DNA of 64,000 nt from Clavelina lepadiformis (taxonomy: Eukaryota; Chordata; Ascidiacea; Aplousobranchia; Clavelinidae): the NCBI RefSeq assembly GCF_947623445.1, contig NC_135240.1, positions 11,160,001-11,224,000 of the forward strand, given 5' to 3'. Below are positions 47,552-60,147 of this stretch, piece after piece. Numbering within the stretch: position 1 is the stretch's first letter; each line of letters opens with the position of its first letter. Under the pieces are notes generated by a model. The model was not told the DNA's origin. It made no database searches and worked only from the letters and a program-made list of their open reading frames with translations. A program made the position numbers and the translations under genes.

Positions 47552-49981
47552 TTAGACGCTAAGCAAAAGCGCGACTCCGGCCAAAATCCACTTCGACCGT
47601 TTTTCCTTCGATTTAAGATTGAATGTCCAGATAAATGTGGGACCTCTCTCTCTTGTCCTATAAAGTGGACATTCGTAGATGTTTTTCGCTTCCTGTTTTT
47701 CCACCGGAATTGCTTTGACAAACATAACAGGGACAGGGGCAGTTAGTTCCTTCAGTTTTGCTTCGGCTAGAAGACCTATATAATATAGCACAGCGTTGAA
47801 GCACTCAAATGTTCTTCACGTTTAAACTACAAGCATGTTTTCAGTGCAAATGTCATTTAACAACAAGAGAGCAGTAATCGTTTTTGTGTCACTCACCGGT
47901 TTGTAAGTCCAATTTTGCTCCTTCCAAAAATAAACCATGGACATAAGCTCCTTCGCGTGGTGGATGACTGAAGTCGTCTTTTGATTTCTTGGTCACTTCG
48001 ACTGACAAAATCATTTTATCCAGCGGCCATTCGTTTTTCCGCGCCATGCTCTGTTTGTCAACAACGACATATACAGTGATACAAATGCTTTTAATTTAGT
48101 TCAAAGTGCAACAATCTGTAACTTTTTGACCGCGACTCAAAAATCGTCGCATACTCGTGTTACGTTTTGTTGTCCTCTCTCTTAGAATTACAGGCACATC
48201 TTTTATTTAAAAGCAGTTAAGTCAAGTTTCCGTTCACACAGCTCATTTCAGGAGCTCCAATACCAAACTGTCAGTCCAACTACTTGTCGGACACACGTCG
48301 ATAAAAGAAAACATGTGCTTAATTAACCACGAAAACGCGTAATCGGCCGCAAGGGAGAAACGCAACAGACACAGGGCAAAAACAGGTGTAACACTCATGT
48401 AGATCTAAATGTATCACAGGTACGCATGTGAGTCGCAGTCATGGGAGAATACTGTACCGGCGCCCAATATGCAACTGTTATGTGAGTTCACCTGCATGAT
48501 AGCGGTCAAGAAGGACTGAGGATTAAAAAGACCACCCAGCCATACCACAGCAGGTAACACCAGATCCTGGGTCCACGTGTCAAGTTCACGGCAACGTAAG
48601 AGAACGTCAGCGTACCTGATATAAAATACAATTCTTATATTTCAACATCATAAAGAAAATACAGTGTTAATTGTGAAGTAACTTAAAATATTCATTTATT
48701 TACCAAATGCCAAGGTTATACGCAGAGGGGTAGGCGATTTTCGACCATGACACAGGAACTTTATCCAGAAAAAGAGCGTTTTGTATTTCTTCCATTTCAG
48801 CAGAGATGATGAGCTCGCCTTTCAAGCCGATATCAATTGCTTTGAGGAAACGTCTGCGGAAACACAACAATTTGTAACTAACTTAAAATGGCGCCAATGT
48901 TCAACTAGAAACGAAAACAAACGGATTTCCTTTGACATTCAGTAAAAACACTTAACAAAGAACAACAATGAGTGAAATTAAGACACAAATTTTTTTATTT
49001 GCCCTGAGAAATTTAAAAGTCTATATTTGAAAACAGGTCTTTTACCTTATTTCATGGAGAAGAGCGTTCATCCTCTCACACTCTTGGAAGCAGACAAGGA
49101 TGTAAGGAGATCGCTCCTGAGTTTTTGCCATGATCTCACTCATCACAAATTCCTTTGGAAGCTTTTCCGTAATCTCAACCAGAGTCGATATCACCATCTC
49201 CTCCATGGTAGTCACCCGATCCCCGCTTTGTCCTCCTTTCCTAGGCTGCATCTCGAGGACCGTCTTGAAGAGGTTATCAGATATAACGGTTAAGTTGCCG
49301 ACCTCAGCGTTTGGATGTAAGCCGTAAGGCGTAGAGGGTCGGACTTTCAGGAGGAAGCATCTCATCAACGTATCTGTGAAATCTATTGTAATCCATCTTT
49401 GGGGCAACTGGGAATCCAGGACTAAGGTACAATTCTCGGTCCAGCTGAAAAAGAGTCACTCTTTATTGAAGATCTCAAGGGATTGTCGCAGCAAGTTCAT
49501 TAAGACATTTTCAAAAGCTTACCTGTTCCTGGTTCATGTAAACTTCAAGATAGGTTCTACAAAGGCGCCTATCCCATATGTCAGTTATGTGTCCTCCGTA
49601 CATGATCTCGCCAAATAAGTAACGAAGGTCTGTCCATGGTACCTGTTCCAGGCAACGATATTTATAAAGTAAATATAACGATGTTTTGTGCAACAAAACA
49701 ATCCATGTGCAACATTATGCTACGTTAATTTTCTACGATCCTTTTTAGTGTATACGTGTTAGATTGTGGGCTTAAACAAACTGCTTGGCAAGTTAGTAAA
49801 TTATTCGACCAAATATGAGAATAAAAGAAAATTCGAAGAAAATGCACAATTTAAGACACCGTCTCTTGCCAGTTGATTGTGAAAACTAACTTACTTTTGG
49901 ATTTACTTCTAGATACTGATAAAGTACATTGATAGAAATGGTAAGGTCTCCGGTGTTGAATGGATAAATTCGGTTTAATCC
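47552..49981 (-). pseudogene. Axonemal dynein heavy chain, C-terminal exons, truncated and frameshifted
   Basis: The last eight exons of a ciliary outer-arm-type dynein heavy chain (DNAH9/11/17-like), a microtubule motor subunit: 49895-49981 ([17 protein letters not shown]), 49523-49642 ([17 protein letters not shown]), 49046-49444 (GLHPNAEVGNLT, TVLEMQP, FQECERMN), 48704-48853 (LKGELIISAEMEE), 48492-48615 ([14 protein letters not shown]), 47897-48050 ([12 protein letters not shown]), 47552-47775 ([28 protein letters not shown], stop TAA). That is seven coding blocks by my splice calls; the 399-bp exon could be two fused ancestral exons. All junctions keep phase. In the 399-bp exon a 7-base excess near 49327-49345, around a GCCTTAC/GGCTTAC near-repeat, shifts the frame just before GLHPNAE. 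Upstream, homology ends at the repeat boundary near 50050, so the motor domain is missing. Most likely a transposed gene fragment; a real gene with a sequence error and a distant 5' part is the alternative. Confidence 0.85.
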
Positions 49982-50049
49982 CTAATTTCAACCACAGAAA
50001 TCATATTTCTCAACTGTGGCTTTATAATACAGCCGGCTTCAAGACATTT

Positions 50050-51761
50050 ATAACACTATGTATATGGGGAAATAACATCAAGCGAAGAGCTTCAAACAAG
50101 CAAAAAGCATTTTGTGATTTGAAATGGGTATATTTTAGTTTGCGTGTATAAATGTATATATGTATAAGTTTATAACTGCTATTTAAGTAACTCCTATCTG
50201 TTAAGGAGATTAAAAGCATCAGCTTATAGAAAAACATTTATAGATGTGCTGTTGACTGGCCGTTACCACTTCCCAGTGCCCCAAACCTGGCGGCTCGGTA
50301 ATATAAACATTTATTCTCGGCTGTTACTAATTGTTGGGCATTGTATGTTATTTGCGATGTACAATTATTACATAATTTAATTTACAATGTAATTTCTAAT
50401 ATTTTGCAGTTATGAAAAACAGCTATAACCTAATTAATGCAAACTCTTTTTAAAACTGAAATAACCTTAGCTGACCCTACTTATCAAAGAGCAAAAAGAT
50501 AAAGAAAGGAAATATAGGAAAAGTGCAATATTGCAGTTCCAGTTGATTACTGGGTAATTTGCCAATTGCAGATGTATTAATTTACACATAAAGTAATACA
50601 TATTTACCTCTTTTGTGATAGTAAATTGAGATATGTATTTAATGTGTATACGCACAGCAGGATGTTAACTCCGATTATCATGGGCATACATTAGTTTAAA
50701 TAAAGTATACTCTACCATTTTATATGATTTTAAAATACATTTCAGTTTTAAAAAGCAAACTGCATTCCTTTTAATTTTAGTTAGTTAGTTTTTAGTTAGC
50801 CCTTGTAAGTTTTATTGCTGCTGACTTTAACAAATTCATGAATTCTTGCTTCATAGATAAACATTATACAAGCTTGCATTCCTAGCAAGAAAAATAAAAT
50901 ATTTTTTTCATTTCAGTTGTGTTTATATTGCGCTGCTCCGTTATCGCATTGACGTAATTTGCCTTGATAATAAGCAAAACTCAACCAGCTACAATTCATC
51001 AGTAACATCAACATCGCTCTAAATTACAGCACGTATAAATGAACACTATATACGTTGCACAACAATCAAAAATACCAAGTGTGCGAAGATAAACAATTGT
51101 CCGATTAGTTACAACATCATGTTGAAACTTGCATTGTATAATAAAATGCGTACATACCAGTACAACATACGACATACGTTATCACCATAATCTTCCAGTT
51201 GTCGGGACTATATGCGGAGTGTTACAGTATACCTAATGCCCAAACAGCTACTAAATGTATGCAGTTACACTTTGGTTATAGCTAAAACACAATACCAGCT
51301 TATATTACGACGAGGTACAGCAGTAACAACCTAATTACAAATTATTATCATTCTTCCGCGGATGAATTCATGCTTGTTCTTTTGTTTATACCATATTTTG
51401 ATCCAAAGTGCGAATGCAAACTGGTTTTGACGTGTTACGGGGAGTATTGGATTTGCCGCCAATCTTCATTATTAACGCCATTGTTTCATGCCGCATTTTT
51501 CTGTTAATATTGGTTCAAAATTTTCATAAATTGTTTATAAAAATATACCTATACTTTTAATTATAACCTGACTTGTTGTTTAGGCAAAGATTTTATAGTT
51601 TCGCTGCTGGAATATGCAGGTAATACTGAAACAACATTTGTTTATGCAACTTGGCTTTTTTAACTTTTCATATTTACGTCTTTGTGAAAGAATGATTTCG
51701 CATTACGTCATCTGTTGTCATAAATACATTAGGGAGGCAAACTACGTCAAACACAACTTAC
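50050..51761. other. Left part of unit 3, non-coding
   Basis: Matches 10408-10865 and 11585-12817 of unit 1. No gene recognised. The C-tail exon of GPCR-F should lie here but was not identified. Confidence 0.5.
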
Positions 51762-54700
51762 GGTGATGCTAAATTGTAGAAAATAGGATTGAGGCATTCG
51801 CTGATACGAAGTGTAATGTATTCAAGTTGGCCAAACCACCATAGCATATATATGTGGAATTGGGTCTTTGGCTTAGACGTGGTTGCAACAAAGTGGAAAG
51901 CTTTCAAAGAAAGTATTAATATGAATGCGCTTGTCCAAAATTATTTGTGCGAAATATGCTTTAAACATAAAATCGTTCAGTTTGTTCTGGGTACGTGAGC
52001 TTAACTCAAACAGAGCAGTGTAATTGCTGTTTGAAGCCATATTATGACTTTAAAAATACAAAAGTTAATGAGCATTGGAAAATTAATTGCAATTTTTTCG
52101 AATGCAGTTTTACAACTCACAGCACGTCCCATGAACCTCTACCGACGGTATAGTTATATGAGATGAAAGCATTTAATCATATTTATCAAACACTTAACCG
52201 ACGCGAAGTTGGTTAACGCTTTTTTGATAGTGACTTCTTCGCAATTGAAGTTGATTATCGTTTCCTATAATTTTAGCCTAAAGAAAGTGGGATACAATGC
52301 ATATGTAACTGAGCTATGAGCTATTTTTAAAAGAGTTTTCTAAAAAAAAAAAAGAAAACGATAAAAAGATGTGGTGACTAAATATCAGGCTAGAATACCT
52401 AGAATCTAGGCGAGAATGGCTGGAGCTAACATTGTCTGTGCGCAATAAAATCTCAGTTTATTATTCAAAACAACGGATAAATATACGCGATTTTGTTACT
52501 TTTCGAGTAAATTTACTCTTCAAGTTATCAACATTTAAGAAATTGTGCCGATTAATTAACTTTTTTTTTATGAGATTATGAATTTATGTTATGTCAAATT
52601 TATCAATGGCCGATTAATTATTAAAACGGATACCTTCAAGTATTTGTCCAAAATAACCTACAGAGTCAATTACCGATTTAATAAATTATCTGTATGCCGT
52701 TGAATAATTGCAATTTAATGTAATCTATCCGTTATGAACCAGTCCACATTTGTTAAATTTTTAATTTAATTTTTGAATTTATATTGTTGAATTTATTTTT
52801 ACAATTTATTCTGTTGATTTATAGAGATTGTTGATTTATTGGAATTTATAGAGTTTTTATTAATCTATTCAAATATATTGAAATTTGTATAAATTTATTT
52901 TCATTTGTATGTATTCTATAGTTTTTAGAAAAATTATTTTGTTTTGTATCAATTAAATTATTTTTTTAGATTTTGTTTCGGTTTTGACAATAAATTATTC
53001 TAATTTGTTCAAATATAGTTGATTGTTTATAGGCTACGTTTATTTCAACTAAAGTGGGTTTTTTATGCATTTAATTTATAGTTTTTTGACTATTTTACAT
53101 AAATGGTTAAATTAATTAAATAATTTAAATCTGTTTAAATTTATTCAGATTCACGCAAATTCTTTGGAATTCGTTTTAAATCATCACTTTTTACAACAAA
53201 CAGCAAGTGTGTTAAAACGTTACCTATATACGTTTTGAATCAGTCCGAATAAGTAACCAAGGAACTGGCAACCAACTTCACGCCGCAAACATTCACTTTA
53301 TATAATTTCCCGCAATGTTGCGAACGAGCTTGCAGAAGCACCACAAAGTTGTTTTCCAAAGAAACATGAAATGGATGTTATTATGATATTTACCTGTATG
53401 AGGAATGTATCCTAATGCAAATGATCCGACGATCAATAAAAGTTGCAAGACGGCCTTTTTTTCTTTCTTCTGCTGCTTTTGTTCTTGTGAGTTCTCCTTT
53501 TGGTGTTTTTTCTTCATAGCTGGTTATTATAAGTATGAAGCTCGGTAAAGTCTGGTATAGTACAGTATAACTTGATATCTTTGTTATAAGCAAAGGTATA
53601 TACTGTATTATACTCGTTTTTATACTGTACCTTCATGTCTCTGGATTTTCCTCAAATAAATAATATAAACGATTCTAGTAGACAAAACAGTAATCAAGAG
53701 CATCGGAAGGTAAAAGAAAATTGAGTATCCGACTTTTGAGTACATTTTGAGCATACCCAATCTGCAAAAATAATGCAATAAAACCAATAAGCCAGAACGT
53801 CCATGTTTCAACTCCAATTACCATCTTAAATTTCTGTTATTGCCAAACTTTTGTTTTGAATACAATCCTCACATTTTCAAAAGAATCAAGTTACCAAATT
53901 TAAACAAATTTTCCTCGCAAAAAACATACCATTTAGCCGAAATAGCTTGCAAATAATATCCATTCTGACCTTTCTGTGTATGCGATGCAGGATGCCCATG
54001 TTCTCTCTGGGTTGGAAGCATGTCGATTTATAAGACGAGCACCAAATATAAATGAAAAAGGAATAAAACCAGCACCAAAAGAAACCACCCAAACGACGAT
54101 AAGAACCAACTAAAAACAATTTCATATAATTTCTTTTAAAACTAGGAAAAAGGGAGTTTGATGAATTTAAACAATGCGTTGTTTATGAATTGAGGCTTAG
54201 AATTGGCTTAGATTTGAAGTAAAAAATTTAATGTGCAATATTTCACGGCATAAAAATACCTGCTTAATAGTGTTGTAAAGCACTTAATCATGCGTTAGTG
54301 TTATCCTATAGCAAATTTCTTACTGTCATATCTATCTTCACCGCTGGCTAGCAACTGCCAGCCTTTGACAACTGCATGCAGAAAAGAATAAACTTTTCAA
54401 ACGAATTTCAGTGATTTTATGTGTGATATTGACAAGTTGATTGACATATTTGGTCATGATGAAACACTAAGAATGAAGCAAGAAGAAGAAGAAGAAAAGA
54501 AACTAAAATTAAATAAGTTGGACTTGGGGTTTTAGTATAATTGAAGTGGTCCATGGGCACAAAAATGTTTAGGGATTGTTGTAACCCAGCTAATATTGAC
54601 ATTAATTTTCAAGCTGTCTCATGCTAGATGGTTGACATCGGCTTGTTGCATCCTTCGGTTTTAAGTCTTCGTTCAGCAGCCGTCAACATCATTAAGTTCA

Positions 54701-57620
54701 TTAGCAGAATTTTGTGTCAAAATGTACTTCCAATTTGGTTAGAAATTAAGCATCAGCACAGAATTACAGATGGACCAAAAACGTTTTATCACATAAATCA
54801 ACGAGTTTTGACGTTTTCAAACATCAAAGTAAGAGATGTTGCACTCATTGTCCTCAAAAGAAATGCTTTTTTTGCACACCACAAAAATATACTGTTGGCA
54901 GATGATGACCAAATGATTCGTGATTTGGCTGTTACAAAAGTCCTCAGTTTGCGTAGAGCCAACCGTAATGAAACAGAAGCTTCAGCATTTTCTACAGCTG
55001 TAAAAAAATTCATACCTCCAACCATCATTGAGAAGGCAGATGCTTACAACAAATTAGTAAGTTTGCAGGATTGCAACCAACCTCCAACTATTTGCAGCAT
55101 TTCCGGTGATGATATAAATGCAATTAAAACACAAAGGCTGGTTATGTTGCAATCTTTTCACACACAAGGAGTGTAAAGACACTTTAAGATAGTAACAGAA
55201 GCATCCGCATCAGTTTCAGGTTTAGAAAAAAGAGATGGACAAATTTGACAAAACATTAGATTAAGAAAGTTAATTAAAAAATTCAATACCAAAAGTCAGT
55301 GTGAGAAGTGATTTTTCTGCTTCTGTATAGCCAGTATATTGTTTCAATTCTTTTGTAATGTCTTAAACCTTTTTGGATGTTGGATGAAGTTTTACTAACT
55401 TTTGCGTTTCAATCGGTTTTTCTTTATATGTTCGTTTCTGTTGGGATTAGGAGAAAATATTGAATTAGAGAAGGTATAAAAATAGTTATTCTGCAACTTT
55501 TAAGACTAAAACCAGCTTTGTAATGTCAACGGTTTTCGACTTTTGGCATTTCTCAGGAATTTGACCCCTTGTTAACCTTTGGGGCATGGTTGTCATGTTT
55601 TCTGCTAAACACCCAAAATCTATTTGGGGTAGCCTATAGTTTTATGACCAAAGGCAGGTGTTTAGTTACTATTTTTTTAATTGTCAAAAATTTTGATTTT
55701 TTACTCCATCTTAGGGGGTATTCCCTTAAAACAGAGTAAATCCTAACACACATTTAGACTTAGAGTGTAGCTTCTTTAAGACGAATAGCCTGTGCACTGT
55801 ACTGGTTACACGTCAACTCCAGCATCCAATCTTATGAAAAACATGGTATTCTGAACTTCTTAATTGGAGCCCATCAGTTAAGTCGAAAGAAGATTCTTAA
55901 CGTTTTGGCAACCCAAGATCTTAATGCTGCCCAGGCTTGCGTCCCGCAAAGGTTGCTCCAGTGTCGTTATTCAAGCCGTAACACAGCATGAAAGACGGCA
56001 GTTACGAGAATGAAATTACGAAATCTAACAGTGCTTTGTTGTCATACCATGTTTCAGTTGTAGTCTGCCCGATGTGACACACTGCGTGATGCCTTACCTT
56101 TACGTGTTTGATTGTAATGCGGTTGAACCAATGTGGATACATAATTGACGTTAAGCGGAAGAAAGCAAACAATAATATATGAAGTGACGTTGCTACAGAT
56201 GTAAAATTGTCTCCGCCCCAAAATATCTGTAAAGTTTTAAAGAAGTAATTGTTTCATCCGAATCACAAAGCTATTATTGAAGTGAGTAAATTAGAGCAAA
56301 ACCTTTGGATAAAAACGTTTAAGCTATAGTTTTGTTTTGTTAATGTTAGATTATTATACAGATTTAATTGGATTGTTAAATGTTTATATTAATAGTTTTA
56401 GTTTATAACTAATCAACCAACCAACCAACCAACCAACCAACCAACCAACCAACCAACCAACCAACCAACCAACCAACCAACTAACTAATTAACTTTCAAG
56501 TTGGCCCAAATCTGCCTTCTATCTTTTTGAAAAGACAAATCCATACTTTGTATATAATTATAGATATGAAATCACACATGCATTTCTAATCATATTTAGT
56601 ACTTTGCACAAAGCATCCGAAAGGTTCCAAGAAAGAAAACCCCAAGTGCGTCGATATAAGAAGAGAGGACTGAGCAATGCTGATATAAGGTCAGAAAAGC
56701 AAATGCTGAAGATGACGTAGTTGAACGTTGACCTAAATTCAAAATTTTTTGAAGAAGGTTATTGTGTTTAAGTGAGTACCTTTGTGCTTATTTGGATGTA
56801 GATTAAAATAATTTATTTATTTTGAAATTTTGATGCCAATAACAGGTCATATATGTTATAACCTTATACGTTGACGTTGTGTTAAGAAAAATTGTTTATA
56901 CAGAAGCAAAGAAAATATTTGTCTCACTTTAACTTCGGCGATCGGTAAATGACGATGATTGTCACAATGTTTCCAACAACTCCAAAGACAAGGAGAGGAA
57001 ATATAATGGAAGCTGTGATTGCAATTTCGGTTTCACCAAACATCAGCCTGTAATTAACATATATAAAACATAGTTACGGCTGCCACTAGCTATTTGAGAG
57101 AAAGGAGCATTATGGGCCACTGCCACTAACCCAAGTTTTTGGTACCATATAGACCTTTTTTGTATATACAGTATATATATATATATATATACATATATCA
57201 TAAGTTTTGGACATCAGAAAACTTGACTGAATTCTTTTAATCACATAATAATAGACGAATTATATGGCGTTAAATATTGGTCGCGATAAATTAATTGCTA
57301 GACGTTAGTTCTATTAATTCTAACGCGTTTATTGAAATCTGGTGGAGCAAAGCGAATTTTTGAATTAAATCTGCTGTATGTACAAAAATGGAAATACATT
57401 TTATTTGGAGCCAATTTTAAGCATTTTTAAAAGCGTAAATTTTTGGACTCCCGTCGGGCAAACTCGATAATTTTAGACCCAGATCTCGAAACGTGTTAAT
57501 CTCCTTTAAGACAATTTTAAATATGTAACCGAAAAATACTTACTTGAACGTATTATTTGCCAAGCTCAGCATGTCTGTAGTAGAAATAACCTTGCTTGTT
57601 GGTGATTCGCTAAACGACAT
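51762..57620 (-). CDS. GPCR-F: seven-transmembrane receptor, exons 1-8 (unit 3)
   Basis: Third near-identical receptor of the B/C type. Exons: 57544-57620 (ATG at 57620; MSFSESPTSKV), 56928-57047 (TM1), 56603-56732 (TM2), 56098-56226 (TM3), 53970-54109 (TM4), 53631-53761 (TM5), 53394-53519 (TM6), 51762-51900 (TM7, CLNPIFYNLAS). Lengths and phases equal those of GPCR-B and C, and all frames are open. Specific changes include LVLIVVW at TM4, an R-to-H change at the end of loop 3 (IQRHE), and HIYMLWW before TM7, where GPCR-B has HMQWW. The TM2-TM3 intron carries an expanded (CCAA)n tract, and the TM3-TM4 intron carries the best-preserved transposon-type frame. DRY and CWxP are absent as in the other copies. 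The tail exon is unknown. Confidence 0.9.
54628..55315 (+). pseudogene. Transposon-type ORF of an uncharacterised invertebrate family, best copy (unit 3)
   Basis: A plus-strand frame of 182 codons (54628-55176), antisense to GPCR-F and inside its TM3-TM4 intron. It reads LHPSVLSLRSAAVNIIKF, then PIWLEIKHQHRITDGPKTFY, RNAFFAHHKNILLADDDQ and IKTQRLVMLQSFHTQGV. After the stop the similarity continues (VTEASASVSGLEKRDGQ). The layout (WFxIK, DGP, RNxxFxHxxNxLLAxxxDD, HTQxVER, VTEAS, GxxxRDG) recalls a widespread uncharacterised protein family linked to mobile elements in many invertebrates. That is recollection, not a database result. The stop and missing 5' end mark it as a fossil. Unit 2 holds a damaged copy and unit 1 only a stub. 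Confidence 0.6.
56414..56480. repeat. (CCAA)n microsatellite, about 16 copies
   Basis: An uninterrupted AACC-type tetranucleotide array in the TM2-TM3 intron of GPCR-F. Units 1 and 2 have only about three copies at the same site (near 16764 and 29347), so it expanded after duplication. Confidence 0.95.
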
Positions 57621-60109
57621 GATTCTTACTCTTACTATAACCTAACGGGAATATAAAGGCTCTGCTACTTTTGAAGTCGTCTGTGAGATTATGAAGAATC
57701 TTCAACCTCGTTGGAAAATTATCCGTTTCTAAAGAAAGATGTTGTCGATTAATTATTCATCATTAATTATGACGTTACAACTGAAGAATTTTGGTTATTA
57801 CTCATGCATATTTAAAGAAAAATGAGTTTCCCATGCACGAAAGCAGCCTTTAGGCAACTATAACATATGCAGATGAAAGTAATTCAGTTATGTCTCAAAA
57901 TTCGTAAAATAAAACAACAAAAAAGATGTATAAAAATACAATGACCAAGTTAATTATTGAAATTCTTACAAGCTGCAGAAACTATTAATAATTATTAATA
58001 TTATCATCACGTATACTAAAATCATATGGGAACCGTCCCGAATCAAATCAATCGTTATTCAATTCTTTTTTATGAAAAATAAATATTCAGTATTTACAAA
58101 ATTTATGTAAGCTTTTCGTCACAGCTTCAATTTAGTACTAAATTTAAAAAAGTATAATCAATGTTAAATTGGATTGTAGCTTAACCTCTAATTCTTGCAA
58201 TGTGAAGAAATAAAATGCATTTTTTGATCAATTAATATGCATATGATGAGAAATATTTCTATGTTCAATCTTGATTTGTCAAAAATCGTGCTTTACTTGT
58301 TGATTTTTAAATGTTTTTAAGTTAGTTAATTACTTTATCGTATTTTTTTTCAAGCGACGCGGCACAGCAAGTTGGCATGAGCTCCACAAATTTATCTTTA
58401 ACCTGAATTTTCTTCCGGAAAAAAACGCAATATTGTGGCGGGTATTAATGAATCACTGCTTGTGTTACAATGATTTTATTATCGAGTGATAATTGTGAGC
58501 AGATATAAAACTGCAATTAGACTCATTTTCTGAATTGCTTTTTATTTTCATGTCATTTTTACGTTGTTTTTAAATTGGTTCATCGTAAAGGTTTCAAAAT
58601 TTAAAAAACAAGCCGCATTAAAAAACTTTACACGCGGCCATCGCTCCAACTCCCGTTGCTCGCTATGCTAGGATTTCGAGTGTGAAATCCTGCACAGTTT
58701 GGTAGTCTATTAGTGTTTTTCCAGGCATTGCTTGTAACAAAGCATTCTTTTAGAGAAGCTCATTGCTAAGAAACTAGCGCGGTTTGTAGAATCTGTCAAA
58801 GCCATCCACTTTTCAAATTCCAGACTCAAAACACGGAGCATTTTGTGCAATCTTACTGGCCGGTCAGTTTCTCAGTTCCTCAGCGCTTTTCTATCGGGTA
58901 TAAAACAGCACTAGACTGTACGTATATGCTGCACATTTTTTATTAATATTCGCTTTTATTAATGCTCTTAATATTCGATCCTGATAAGGACATATACATA
59001 AGCATAACTGTCAAACATAGGAAAAGCAACATTGCACAAAGACAAAATAAACTACTTGCATCAAAAGCAAAACATCATAACCGGTGATATTTTGCACCAA
59101 ACAACTAATCCCATCATTACATGTCGCCAAGACACAGCATCAGGTGGTGAGATAAAATACAGCAACAAACTGATTCAATGGTTTAAAAATAATGATAACT
59201 TCCGTTTTTCTGCAATTCAGTTTATGCTCATTGTTATTTTTGTAATCTACAGGTATATGCTTCACTAGTATTGTGACTGCAAGATAACGGAAACAAACAA
59301 TATATTTTGGATAGCTTTGAAGATGAAAAAGGCAACAAAAGTCTAAGCCGAAACGGCAGCAATTTCGGGTCGAAGAAATAGTATTCTAATAAATTTATAT
59401 AACACTTTTGCAAAATGTGTACAAACCATTTGTCATGTTAGTTGTATACAGAAAACAGCAAACGAAAATGTATCGTTTTATAGTTATAGTACAAAGCTAT
59501 TAATTTAAAATATAAGTTCTTTCTGAAATTACGCTACACAAGAACATAAATTTGCAATGATAAATAAGAGCAATAAAACTTTAAGTTACAAATACTTCGA
59601 TTCAGTGGATAAAAGCAACAAACAAAGTAAATTGTTTCATTTTTTTGGCGAGCAGATTCTTTCACGTTGCTTTGTTTGTTGTAACCTTGTCAATAATGTT
59701 AACGGAAACTGGTTTTAGCTTGATGCTGCTGATAAAGGGTCGCCGCAAATCTGCTTGATAGCTGCTTTTGTTTCTTGCAGGATTTTTCTGTCAATACTTA
59801 AAAAAGACTTTTTAAAAAGAATATGTCTACACCTAACGCTATATACCAGATGATACAGCATCAAATGCATTTATCCACCTCTGTTGTAATCGGACTTAAG
59901 ATTTCGGCTGATGATTAAAGGAGCTTATAATCTTACAGTAGGCAGGTTGCAGTAGGTTACTTTGAGAAGATTACAGTATTATGAATACAATAGAATAATA
60001 TAGAAACACTTGTCAATTTCCCTTGCCTTTTCTATTTGGTAACTATATCTTTATGTTTTTCTTCAATTGCAGTAAGAACCAGCATCGTATTACACAGTAC
60101 TGTACTTAC
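57621..60109. other. Upstream region of GPCR-F, non-coding
   Basis: Matches 30487-31480 and 32440-33980 of unit 2 with the 950-bp block missing. A 78-codon frame at 59032-59268 is unrecognised. No gene supported. Confidence 0.5.
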
Positions 60110-60147
60110 GGTGAAGCTAGGTTGTAGAAAACAGGATTGAGGCATTC
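60110..60147 (-). pseudogene. Truncated GPCR-D TM7 exon at the unit 3/4 junction
   Basis: The minus strand reads ECLNPVFYNLASP and then GTAAGT, ending at the same base position of the GPCR-D exon as the copy at 19917-19954 and joined to the same partner sequence. It marks the same recombination product. Confidence 0.88.

Larger units (their letters stand above)
50050..60147. repeat. Segmental duplication unit 3 (left-truncated)
   Basis: Starts where the sequence begins to match unit 1 at about 10408 (GTATATGGGGAAA...AACATCAAGCGAAG) and ends in the same truncated GPCR-D TM7 exon as unit 1. It carries GPCR-F. The first 3.5 kb of the unit is missing, replaced by the dynein-bearing interval. Confidence 0.88.
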
